A DNA stretch of 64,000 bases. Source: Hemileia vastatrix. Its lineage: Eukaryota; Basidiomycota; Pucciniomycetes; Pucciniales; Zaghouaniaceae. The DNA is taken from NCBI GenBank assembly GCA_030280995.1, contig JASXTE010000002.1:32525683-32589682 (forward strand), given 5' to 3'. Both the position numbers and the translations under genes were made by a program. This document shows, one piece after another, positions 45,548 through 56,983 of the stretch (the first letter of the stretch is position 1; each line of letters opens with the position of its first letter). The notes under the pieces are model-generated. The model was not told the origin of the DNA. It saw nothing but the letters and a program-made list of their open reading frames with translations, and searched no databases.

Positions 45548-46807
45548 TTAAAATTGCATTGAAAAATGTTGGAGTGTTATTGGAAGGATTTTCGCCCTTA
45601 TACTAGTTGATTGAGAAATAGAAGTGTTGGATATAGTCGGAGGTGAATCAACTTGTTCATCTTCATACAGCTCTAACCATTGATCTTTGAGGTCAGCAAG
45701 TAGGTTATGAAGTATAGTGCAACACAGAATCCAGTTGATCACCGCCTCCATTTCAGATTTATTTCTAAGAGGACTTCTTAATTCCCTTAAACTAGAAAAA
45801 TGGCCTTTCAAGATTCCAATAGAATGTTCAATACGGACTCTTGACTTTGCCAAATGATTGTTGAATTTGGCATTTTGACTGTCTTCTGAAGCTGCTCCCC
45901 GAAAAGCAGGAAGTACATACTTTCCATTCACATAAGCAGAATCTGCAAGAAGATACTGATTTTCATCAAAGAATTTTTCAGGTTCATTTGAAATATGCAT
46001 TCTTTGGAAGACGTAGGAGTCATGACATGAGCCAGGATAGCCAGCGAAGAATGATATAAATTTTTTGTTTACGTCACATATAAGCTGAACGTTAATTGAA
46101 TATCTATAAAGAAGATATATTTGTTTGTGTTAGTTTCAAGGAGGATGAAAGGAGTTAAAAATAATCTACCTCTTTTTACGGTCAAAGTAATTGTTTCCAC
46201 CTTGAGCAGGTTTCTGGCTCAAAGGAATAGTAGTACCATCAACAAAACCAATACATCCTGGAAAGCCCTCTGCTTGCATAACCTGAGATGATTCAAGTCG
46301 CTCTTCTTTTGTTGGCCAGGTGAGAAGTTGAGATTACAAGGAGTTGATGGCAGTGATACATTGTTTGGTATAAGTGTTAACTGAACCATACCCTAAATCA
46401 AAGACATTTTCTAAACGTTTCAAAGCGGCTCCATTACCATTTGAACCCAAACGACATAGTGTGATGGCCAATTGAATTGAAGGATGTCGTTGTTCTTTTT
46501 GAGAATTATTGTGAAATATGGGATGATCCTGAATAAGCTCAAGCAATTTAAGGAAACATTCCTGAGAAGTCCTGAACAGCTGTCTAAAACTGGGTGTAGA
46601 TAGGTTAAGAAGTGTTTGGATGGTGTACTTGGGGGTATGAAGTACTTGAGACTTTCTGGGAAGAAGGTAACGTTTCCTGGCCATTTTTGATAAAACGACA
46701 AAATCTTCTTCTAGATCAGAATCGGAATCAGAGTCCAAGAGCAGTTCAAGCGCCATGAAAGTCATTGCTTTATGTAATTTATCATGATTTGAAAGTGAGG
46801 AAGGCAT
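45548..46807 (-). pseudogene. Harbinger DDE transposase, copy 1b (two exons, one stop)
   Basis: Same structure as copy 1a. Exon 1 is 46807-46170, the intron 46169-46104 (66 nt) and exon 2 46103-45548. The catalytic blocks FVDGTTIPL, PGSCHDSYVF, ADSAY and RIEHSIGILKG are all intact, and the exon-2 site that is a stop in copy 1a is AGA here. One TAA (46334-46336), a GAA codon in copy 1a, breaks exon 1. So the two nearly identical copies are each disabled by a different single nonsense change, which points to recent activity of the family elsewhere in the genome. Confidence 0.92.
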
Positions 46808-47429
46808 GACTCTTATATGATATGATATTAAGATGTAAGTGATGTACGATGTTTTGAGTTATGAAGTGTTATGCTGCGGAGTGCTGCGTATGAATGGGAT
46901 GATGCTGACAAATCAGTGAAATGGGACTTGATGGTGAAATCAGCACTTTTGGTTGAGAAAGTGCGGATTTGAGTGAAATAAGTGACTTATTTCATTTTGA
47001 AATCCACCAGTATTGGGGCTAGTGTGTTTTGGAAATCCTCACTTATTTAAGTGCGGATTTGGTCAAATTTAAGTGCGGATTTGTAAGTGCAGATTTGCCA
47101 GAACTGACACCCCCTATTAATTCCAAAAACACCTTAAATTTCCTAATATGGCCAATTTAGGCCAAAGAAATGCGAAAAAAAAGGATTTGAGAAATAGTGG
47201 AAACTGAAAAAGAAAGGAAAATTATTTCTTTGAGACATATGGAGAGTAATTGAATGAAGAATTATGTGAAAGCAGAAAAGATGCTATTTGAAATTATGGA
47301 TGGAGAAGAAACAAATGAAGTCAGATGAAGGTAGGGAGGTCAGTGTGTAACATGTGGCAGGGATGAGGTGGGAAAAGAATGGATGTTGTGGCCAAAATGT
47401 GGTTTTGAAAAAAATCAGCTAAAAAGTGC

Positions 47430-47552
47430 TGATTTGAGGTCATAACTCATACCCATTTGTGAAATAAATGACTTTTTTGCAAAATTTAAGTGCTGATTTC
47501 CTTTGAAATCTGCACTTAAGTAAAGTGCAAGTTTCCAGAACTAACACCCCCA
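47430..47552. repeat. Inverted left-type end of a Harbinger family-1 element
   Basis: Read on the minus strand from 47552: GGGGGTGTTAGTTCTGG then CACTT...AAGTGC and AAAAAAGTCA, the left end of family 1. It is followed outside by AAT (47553-47555). The last base of the expected T is changed (CCCCCA). It may be the partner of the end at 38853, with copy 1b nested between them. Confidence 0.65.
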
Positions 47553-47555
47553 AAT

Positions 47556-48626
47556 ATCTATATAACCAATCCTTCATCAAGAAATCTGCCACATTCTTGG
47601 ATTTTATTTTTATTAGAGGTGCTTCCTCAACCCATCCAGAAAAATCATCTTTCACAATAGTCAAATATTTATATCTACCTTCTTTAATAAGTAAAGCATC
47701 CAAACTGACCCTACCAAAAAGAATGTTTTGACTGATTGCATGTCCAGGTTCTTTTGGCCATAAGTAAATTCTTCTTTAAAATTCTTCACATGACTGAAAC
47801 CAATGTTTAAAAGCTATCTTCATACTAAGCCACACAAATATATCTGAACATTTCTTATAAGTCTCTCCAAAAACTTTATGCCCAAGATCCTCATGAAGTA
47901 ATTTTAAAACCAACTCTTGCACATTTCTCTGAGTAGGAACAACTTGAGGACTTATATACCTCCTCTTCATCAACCCTCTTCTCAAAAATTTATTATTTCA
48001 CTTCATTTTAATAGCCACCCAATCATCATAACCACATTCTTCTGACCTTTCCAGAGTCAAAAAATATTTCAGCAACCAAAAATAAAACTCAGCCTGAGCC
48101 CAGAATTCATCTTTGAACTCTAAGAAAAAAAGATTAATGGGAACTTCCCTGTTACCTTAGCTGCCTACATATTAATGAGCTAAGAGTTTCATCCCTTGAA
48201 ATTTATGACTAAAATGATAAGATTTTTCTTTCACAACACCAGAACCTTACAGACTCTTTTTATCCAAATTTAACTCTCCAACATATACAGTGTTCCCAAC
48301 CTACTATTATCATACACTACAACTCTCTCTTTATCATATAAAACCTGTACATTACCAAGCTCCTTTTTACCTAATTTTTTTCATCACCTAGTTTAAACAA
48401 ATAATCAACACATTTGTCATTATTAAAATATATACACCCAGCCAAATTGAGCTCATGGGGGAGGTAAGGAATTTCTTCAGCAACTTTTTTGCTGGCCTTA
48501 ATTAAAGGTATATTTTCATTAAATTCTTCTGAGTCAGGATTTCCCCCTGTGGGTTGTCTTCTTAAAAATCCATCTGGAGTAGTAAAACATTTGACCTGTA
48601 ACTGATAAAAAATTAAGACATATATC
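47556..48626 (-). pseudogene. pol: Second family-B fragment: pre-integrase and integrase
   Basis: Minus-strand remnant homologous to both halves of element B. 48600-48240 matches the 33377-33000 region (GFLRR, MYYDKE). 47985-47776 (LMKRRYISPQVVPTQRNVQELV) and 47703-47556 (KNVADFLMKDWLYRY) match 13150-12720. Here the two parts are directly joined, so the gap in B is an insertion. It is cut on the left by a Harbinger end inside the integrase core and on the right by element 48630-51311. Broken by stops. Confidence 0.82.
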
Positions 48627-48897
48627 AATAGGGGGTATCAATGTTCAGGGATCCGCAATTAAATTAATTGCGGAAAATAATCTGCATACCCCAATCATCT
48701 TCCGCAATTATTTTTGCTAATAATTGAGTTATTAGACACTTTACGTGTCAATGTTGACCTCTTATCTGACATTTTTATCCTCAATATTTCATAACCACAT
48801 CTTGGACAACTTTCTGGATATCCCAGCCTTCCCAACTTTCTGCGCACTTCTACCCTCATCCCATCCTGTCATCTACCCTGAAGAATTCTTCATTGAA

Positions 48898-49125
48898 ATG
48901 TCCAATCCTCTTTACCATAGACAATCTCTCTCACCAACATCTTTAATTCCGGGCCAGAACCTCCCCTATGTGGTAAGAAAGAAAATATTTTCAATCTATG
49001 AATCAAAACATTTAGCATTGTATGATTTCATAGCATATTTTGAACAGAAATGGTATGATCTTTCTCAACCTCCAGACTTGAGAGGCAGTGTTAGACCTAT
49101 CTTATGGGAAGTAGATGGTAAATAG
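48898..49125 (+). CDS. Small unrecognised open frame in copy 2a
   Basis: 75 codons from ATG 48898 (MSNPLYHRQSLSPTS..., then IYESKHLALYDFIAYFEQKW) to TAG. It sits where copy 2b has the ATG of its Myb-like gene, but the product is not similar. A GTAAAT donor near 49117 and TAACCAG acceptor near 49160 could be an intron, yet the frame after it closes soon. It may be a remnant of another gene carried by the element. I do not recognise it. Confidence 0.35.
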   Translation: MSNPLYHRQSLSPTSLIPGQNLPYVVRKKIFSIYESKHLALYDFIAYFEQKWYDLSQPPDLRGSVRPILWEVDGK

Positions 49126-49191
49126 ATTTTCTATTTTATGTGACAAGCTACTGCTTCTAACCAGGATACTGCTGTATTATTTGAATTTTTT

Positions 49192-49612
49192 CCTCCTCTA
49201 AAAGAGACTCCACCTCACTGCTTCACCTCTACTTGATTCCCCACCCTGCAAATCCACCTTGCTTGCCTCCCATTTACCTCCAATAGAAACCCCACTCCTC
49301 AAGCTTACCTCACTCTCCATCTCTTCATCTCCACTAGACACCCCAGAACACCCTTTCAACTTTAATTGATGCCCCACCCCTTAAATCTACCTTGCTTTAC
49401 TCCCATTTGCCTCCAATAGACACCCCACTCTCCATCCATTCATCTCCACTAGACACCCCAACACACCCTTTAAATTTTTATTGATGCCTGGCCCCTCAAA
49501 TCCACCTCGCTTGCCTCCCATTCGCCTCCAATAGAAACCCCAACACACCTTTTTAACCAAACTTGATGCCCCAAGCATCAAATCCATCTTGCTCCCTTCC
49601 TCATCATGCAAA
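49192..49612 (+). repeat. Left arm of a large inverted repeat of tandem units (copy 2a)
   Basis: Three or so units of about 100-135 bp on the theme CACCTTGCTTGCCTCCCATT...CTCCACTAGACACCCCA...AATTGATGCCCC. The inverted counterpart is at about 50452-50905, 840 bases away. Confidence 0.8.
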
Positions 49613-50451
49613 AATTAACTCGCCACCCTCTCCATAGCCTCCAACCAAAAACTCTCCACCTTTACATCCAATATTCTCTTCTTCAATTCATCTCCACAAA
49701 AAAATGATAATCTTAAAGTATGAAATATTAAATTTATAGAGATGAATAAAGAAAAGTAATACAAATATATTAAATTAAGTTTATGATACAGACAACTGTT
49801 TTGCAATAACTGAAGTAGTCTATGGGACAAGATATATGATTTAATAGCCCAATATAATAAAAATGAACATTATTTGAAGAAAATAGCTAATAAATAAATA
49901 TATTATGAACAAATGAATAAAAAAATTATTATATTTCACACCATTAAGCATCTCCAAAAAGTAACTAAAAGTCTGAAAAACTATCACTTTAATTTGTACA
50001 ATTATATATTCAGCAAAACCATAAATGATTGGCCTTTTTGCCAAAAATTATTTAATACTTTTTTTGCCTGTATCAGCACTTTTCTGGCCCTAATTAGGGG
50101 TTTTTAGGCTTTTTTTGGCAATGCATCCAACATGAAAGATGCCACACCAGTATATAACGTCCACAAAAAATGTCAAAAGGGCCAAGAGTTATCATTCATG
50201 CCATAAATAAGTAAAAAAGTAAAGTTGTTCGCAAAAAATATTAGAAAATTATTGACCTGAATCTTTTGTAATTTTCCTGAATACAAAAATTACAGTCCTG
50301 TTACATTCAAAATTTTTGAAATATATATTTTTTCTCTATAATGATGTCTATAAGTAAAGGTTAATGTGATAGTTTGTATTAATATTAACTTTTTTTATAA
50401 ATCTTGATTAATGTAAACAAATTAAATATATGTTCAAGGTACTTAAGAAGC

Positions 50452-50905
50452 ACATAAGAGGGTGGAGAGCTAATTTTTGGGTGATGAGGTGTCTATTGGA
50501 GGTGAAGAGGAAGGGAGAGAGGTGGATTTGATGCTTGGGGCATCAAGTTTGGTTAAAAAGGTGTGTTGGGGTTCCTATTGAAGGCAAATGGGAGTAAAGC
50601 CAGATGGATTTGAAAGGTGAGGCATCAATTAAAGTTGAAAGGGTGTGCTGGGGTGTCTAGTGGAGATGAAGGGATGGAGAGCGAGGTAAGTTTGAGGAGT
50701 GGGGTTTCTATTGCAGTTAAATGGGAGGCAAGCGAGGTGGATTTGAAAGGTGGGGCATAAATTAAAGTTGAAAGGGTGTGCTGGGGTGTCTAGTGGAGAT
50801 GAAGAGATGGAGAGCGAGGTAAGTTTGAGGAGTGGGGTTTCTAGTGAAGGTGGCAGGGAAGGGAGAAAGGAAGATTTGAGGTGTAGTGGAATTGGTGGGA
50901 ACACG
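50452..50905 (-). repeat. Right arm of the inverted repeat in copy 2a
   Basis: Reverse complement of the left arm, also three to four units (GGGGTGTCTAGTGGAGATGAAG...). The region between the arms (49613-50451) is AT-rich and gene-free. Confidence 0.8.
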
Positions 50906-51314
50906 AGGGAAGGATAGGATCAGAAACTTATGTTAATTTACAAAGGAAATATTTACAAAAAAGGAATAAACCATGAATGTAAAAAAGAAATGAGGGTGTG
51001 TAGATAGAAAAAAAGGTTAAGTGTTTGCCACCAAAATTAAGTAGCATAAGGTGAGGAAAGACTTAAGGATGGCATCAGGAATTATAAGTCATGTGACTTT
51101 CTTGAAAATCCATCATGGATGAGATGAGTTTGGGATCAAGAATTAGGAATGGAAATTGGGGTATAAGAGGCAGGATAATGTATTATCATGCATTCCTTAT
51201 CCACTAGCACTGGGGCTAGTGGATAAGAATCTTCCGCAATTAATAATGTCAGATCCGGGCAAAAAAAATTCCTGATCTCTAATTGCGGATCCCTGAACAT
51301 TGATACCCCCTAAT

Positions 51315-54300
51315 AAAAAAGTTGAGACTGGAACCAAAATTAAAGTTTTTGTTGTTTCTAATCCTTTAAAAACTCAATTTATTTTTGAGTTTTACTTTTT
51401 TAAGGAAAATAAAAATTGAATGTTTCAAAAACTTTCAGATCTTATATCAGATTTGTATTAAATGGCCTTTTCAACCTTTTTAAAATATAAATACTCTTAG
51501 AGAATTTATGATTGTGATTGGTTGGTGGTCAGGATTTGTGAAAGTTTTTTTCACTTTGTAAGCCTATTTATTGATAAATTAATTTTAAAAAAATATTATA
51601 ACATTCTTTCAAGAGAAACTCATTCATTAACTAGAGATCATAGTACAGAAGAGATGAAGGAAGTTTAAATAAGATGGGATTCCTTGTCAGAATTCATTAA
51701 TTTTTTCACTCACCAATTAAAGAAGCTACGTTTACATGAATTTTAATCAAATCATAATTTGGGAAAATCCTTTGAAATAACAAATTGGACAGATTCAGAA
51801 TGGCATTAACTTGGCTATAAAGATATTCTTTCATCTATTTTGACAGTAAATTTTGGTGGATTTTAAAATAGAATTCATATGGAAATAAATGATCTCAATT
51901 GTATTACATTTGGAATATTATCCTATATCAATTCCAAAAATATTCTCCCTGTCACCTCACCCTCCTATTCTATTAAAGGCCATGATCTACAATTTCAAGA
52001 CCATTGATGCATAATTGAATTCGGGATTTTAAATGGAATTATTGAAGAAATTTGGTTTTTTAATTCACATAATCACTAGAAGACAAGAGCTCTACCTTCA
52101 TTGGAATAAAGTGAAGAACTCACTAACTTTGAATGTTCTTTTCAAATAAAAAGACTGTTGGTTGATAGGATTAATAATTTAAAAAAGAAGGTAATTTATA
52201 TAAAAAATTAGATAGACAAGAAAGTAAGGGGTGTAATATAGCTTGTCAAATTTTATTTTTATTTGATGAATTAACATTTAAAAAGTCATATATGATACTC
52301 TAAATACTTATATTAATTAGCCATAACACCATGCATTGCATAACAGTAATAATGAGGATGTTTGTTTTCCTCATGAGGTTCATGTATACACTTGTGTTTG
52401 ACTTCATTAACTTATGTCACTGAAAATTTACAGTCACATTTTTATCAGAATTATCATTAATTTAGGTTTTTTAATTATAATATATGACTTTTTCACATCT
52501 TAATTGATATAATGAGCCTAAAATATGGCAATCTATGCATCTATTTCTAGAAAAAAAAATAGGAAATGGTATTTCCATTTATTTTTTTAGTGAAAATATT
52601 TTTTTACTTAGAAAAAAATTAGTGATCCCCACCCCCTGCTATGGTAAATAGAAGAGGAGGGTGTTTCTAAAAAATTTCTTTGAATTTGAAAAAATTTGGT
52701 GATCTAATCCCCATAATACAATAAATAGCAGGTTAAGATATTTTCAAAAGAAACTTGCATGCCGAGTTTCTATAAGTACTGGTGGTCTACCTAGATCCAA
52801 TCTCTCTAAAAATTAAATTTTTTTTCAAGTTTGTGTTCTCAAGAATTTTAAAATGAGTACCTAATCTAGTTTTGAATATTATTCTAACAAGGGAAATTAT
52901 ATCACATATCAATGCTCAAAACCTTGCATATGAAACAAAAAATCAAATTAATATTGTTTTAAAACACAGTAGTTCAAGCAAGAGTCAAAAAATGCCAAAG
53001 CTTCAGTTGGAATTAAAGTATTCAAAAGTTTAGAAGGTAAATTTTACAGTATAGAAACTCTTTCTGAGAGCTCATTTAAAAATTTAAAGAGGGAAAATTA
53101 TAGTTATGGTGATTTTATTTTGGTGAAAATGTGAAATTCGGTTTTATAAAATCTCAGGTTAAAATGTTAGTTTTAAATTCAAAAATATTTTTCAAGAGTT
53201 CAGAGGTAATTGGAAAGAATATTCCTGATTTTAAAGAAGCTTCTGTAATTTTTTTGCATTTTTCTTGACTATTTTTATATATTTTATGATTTATATCAGC
53301 TATTTTATGAATTTTTGATTTATGATAATTTATATAAATTTAATAATTTTTAGCTCAATTAATAGGGCTACAAGGGCTACAATAAAATGTAATTTTTTTT
53401 CATATGTGTAGCTATCATATCAAACTCTTATAGGATCTTTAGTGTAGTTTTAAGCTTTCATTCGAGTCCAGAAATACAGACAAGATCCAGATGAGCTCTG
53501 TGGAGATCTGTGGAGTTCCAGATGAGCTCCAGGGCTTATCTGGAAGGGAAATTTAAGACATATGACTGTTTTATTCATATACTTGGCTGGGGAATTGACT
53601 TTATAGGAAAAGGAAGAGACATAAGACTTAACTTATCAACCAATAAAAAATATTTTAACAACCATTAACATACAATTTAAGATTTATTAGTACCCTCAAA
53701 AATGTAAAATTTTACATATGATAATTAATATTCTACATAAGAATTCATAAATATATACTTGTAGAGTACCATAAGAAAGGTCACAACTAAAATATCTCAA
53801 AAAGTAAATTTTATTTCATAAAATAAAAGCCTTATAAAACATATAAATAAAAATCATTTAACAAACATATCACTGGTGCAATTTTTGTTTTATTTCAGTA
53901 TATTTTTAAAGAACACATATTCAAATCATCTCAAAAGCTTTAAAGAAAGAGAGCTCTATAATAATAAGCTAACAAGAAAATACAAGATAGGTTGCTTCTC
54001 CTCTCTAAATAGTTAAAAAGAAGCACCTTCCACTCTGATATTTTAAAGACAGTGTAATAATGTGTAAGTGTTTTGGAAAAGGGAGAGTAAAATTATACGG
54101 AAAACAAATGAATAATTAGAATATATATATCTAAAATAAAGAATTTTCTGATTGGTTAGATCAGTTCTCAGTAAGTGCTAGTATCCTCAGTCACTCCTGC
54201 TTGAGTTCTCTTTCTAATACTATCCTTATTTAGCAATAAAATAAATCCACAGGGCTACTTCTTGACTATGTAAACCTGCTATGCACACAAAAAAGTATAA

Positions 54301-55384
54301 TATATATAAAAATATTCCTCTGAGTTTCTATTCTACTACTCTAATTCTATTTGTATATATTTCTAATCCAATATCCTTTTCCCCATTATATATATATATA
54401 TATTTGTGTGTGTGTGTGTTATCTTTTAAAAACCCTATATTATTAGCCCCCTTCCCCTACTGGCTCCCTTGCACAATCTCAGAACTAGTCTAAGTATATC
54501 AAACATTAAACTAATTATTTCAGTATTCTAAGTGAAGCATCTTCATCAGCCTGTATCTAACTGATGGTGCCTAAGTTTTCATTCAAAGTTCTACTATTAG
54601 CACCTTACACAACACTTATCCTTACATACCCTATTTTTCCTGAGATTCTAAATTAAATAGTATATACTGTACTGCTTTCCGTAATCTTATCAAGTCTGCA
54701 CTTTTTGTAAAAGTAACCACTTATCATGAATCCCTCAGCACTTGGTAAGAGCCATTCTTTGTTGAGCCTCTCCCCTTAATCTCTCTTATCCTCAAGTGCT
54801 GCATACATGCTTTTTCTTCAATCCTTTTTTTTCTATTACTGTGTTTGACTATTCTTCACAAAGCTAATCAGTGAAGGATACCTGTGTATCATGTTTATGT
54901 ACTATTGCACTTGCCTTAGTGTGAAACCTTTACCATAAATTGTAACTTCCTCTTAAATATATACTATGCTATCAGTTCTAGATGTGATTGTCTGAAAAAC
55001 ATGAAATGCTCTTGTTGTATATTCTTGTATATACTTAACTCCATTTTCTACTTTATGTGACACATATATCAATATTGCACTAAAAAATTGAACACAGAGA
55101 GTCTATATTCTCTGCACTTTTAAAGACCTCTTTGTTTTACTATTGTAAAAATTCTTCATGGAAAACCCTTTGTTGCACTTGATGAAAAATGAGCCAATTC
55201 ACACATTACTGGGAGATGTGTACCAGAGTCTCTGTCTACTTGCAACTTCCCCAGGAACTATAGTATCAGGTGCATATCTTGTACCTCTTCATCACTTCTC
55301 CATCTTCTCCCCTTCTTTATAACTAGTTTCTCTTCTCCTATATTTGTTACTAGTTTCCTCCTCTTATATTATCACTATGAATCC
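51315..55384. other. AT-rich debris without recognised genes
   Basis: About 4 kb with no supported gene. Near 52560-52830 lie worn inverted relatives of the 93-bp repeat (TTTGGTGATC..CCCC..AATAAATAGCAGG). A (TA)n/(TG)n microsatellite is at about 54388-54419. The part next to 55384 may hold integrase remnants of family C, too decayed to call. Confidence 0.55.
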
Positions 55385-56983
55385 AAGAGGTAATCTAGAC
55401 AACATATCAACATTTGAATAAACATTTCCAGCCCTGTGAATAATAGTCATTATACCTCTGTATTCTTGAACAGCTAGTTACCATCTAAACATATGTCTAT
55501 TTGGTGTTTTCAAGTTTAATAGGGATTTCACAGCACTGCAATCAGTAACCAATTCAAACTTTTGATCATCTAAATAATAATGAAGCGTTTCTAAAGCCCA
55601 GACAACTTCTAAGCACTCTAATTGAGTGGCACCATACTTCAATTCACTCTTTCTTAAGGTTCTTGAAATATAAAAAATTAATCCTTCTGAAACTTTTACA
55701 TTAATAATTGGTTTTTGATGAAGAGCAGCTCCAAGTCCAATAAAACTTGCATCTGTATAAAAAACAAAAGTCTTATTAAAATCTGGAAGAGCAAGGATTG
55801 GAGCTGACATTAAACATCTTTTTAATGTATCAAAAGCACTTTGACTATCCTCATTCCATATATAAGCCACATCTTTTTTTTTTAGTTTGGTAAGTGGTAA
55901 GGCTATGACTTGATAATTTTTTATATATTGTCTATAGTAGCCACAAATTCCCAAAAAACTCTGTATTTCTTTCACAGAATTTGGTGCTGACACATTTTGG
56001 ATAGCAGCAACTTTTCCTTGGTTGACACAGATCTGTAAGCCAGAAACAACATGACCCAGGACTTTCAAAGATTGAAACCCAAATTTACACTTTTTTAAGG
56101 ATAAAGTCATGTTAATTTCATCCATTTTCTAGAAGACTCTATTTAAGTTTTGGATATGTTCATCAAAAGTTTTAGAACAACTATGATGTCATCAATATAA
56201 ACCATTAACCAACCTTCAATTATTTCCTGATGAAAAATATTATCCATTACTTTTTGGAATACTGAAGGGGAATTTTTAGGGCCAAAAGGCATCCTAACAT
56301 ATTTTTAAATTCCCATATGTGTTGCAATTAGAAAAAAATTTTGGGAAGACTTTTCAACAGGTATTTGATGATAATCCTTATTACCATCCAGACAGCTTAT
56401 GAATTTTGCACCTTGTAATGTAGCATGTATAGAGCTAATTCTGGGTAATGGTTAAATATCATCCACAGTATAAGTATTTAATGCTCTATAATATCCACAA
56501 AGTCTAGCTTTATCTTTTTCATAAGAGTTTAAGATTGGAGAGATGACACAATTTTTGGGTGTAACATCTACTTTTTTATAATATTCATACTCAGTAAAGT
56601 AGAGTTATTATCTTTTATATCTTTTCTCTTCGTGGGAGAAGCAGGGTAAGGTTTTTTCTTTAGGCTAGTAGGTATTTCATCCAAATTTCAGCATAGAGAA
56701 ATTTTCATTTTATCTCTAACCAAGCCTAACACAAGGAAACCACGAGCAAAAGCCATTGGGAAAGATGTAATTAAGGCTACTATTGAATCTTTTTGGTCAT
56801 CAGTTAATTGATCACCAAATGAAGTTGTTTCAATTTCAGACAATCATACATTCATTTCCTCTGTTTGTATGCCTTTAACTTGGATCAAACTTTCATTTTT
56901 AATCACAAAAAATTCACAAATATCTCTTAAAAAACACCATTATATTTAAAGAATACAGTGGTTTTGTATTTTTCAATGGGACA
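55385..56983 (-). pseudogene. pol: Family C pol: RT and RNase H
   Basis: RT from about 56420: GAKFISCLDGNKDYHQIPVE, then MPFGPKNSPSVFQKVMDNIF and the catalytic YIDD at 56188-56199. The thumb and RNase H are in an open stretch 56125-55478 (SFLGICGYYRQYIKNY, FYTDASFIGLGAALHQ, VTDCSAVKSLL). The RNase H end at about 55440-55385 (IIHRAGNVYSNVDMLSRLP) is one stop further on. Broken upstream by stops and frameshifts. Confidence 0.88.

Larger units (their letters stand above)
42420..47115. mobile_element. Harbinger family-1 element, copy 1b (two-gene)
   Basis: 4696 bp with terminal repeats AGGGGGTGTCAGTTCTGG..., the same as copy 1a apart from one or two changes at the right end, and target duplication ATT (42417-42419 and 47116-47118). 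It carries the Myb-like gene on the left (+) and the transposase gene on the right (-), convergent. Between them are three 93-bp tandem repeats and a 350-bp segment that is inverted relative to copy 1a. Confidence 0.94.
48630..51311. mobile_element. Harbinger family-2 element, non-autonomous copy 2a
   Basis: 2682 bp with a perfect 32-bp terminal inverted repeat (AGGGGGTATCAATGTTCAGG...) and target duplication AAT (48627-48629 and 51312-51314). The left end continues with the palindrome CCGCAATTAA...TTAATTGCGG. No transposase. Inside are one small open frame and a large inverted repeat made of tandem units. Confidence 0.92.

Noticed and set aside
50629..50904. 91-residue Pro/Leu/Ser repeat protein
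   Set aside because: Translation of the tandem-unit inverted repeat in copy 2a; no start context and no independent support.
54388..54419. (TA)n(TG)n run as a regulatory element
   Set aside because: Ordinary microsatellite.
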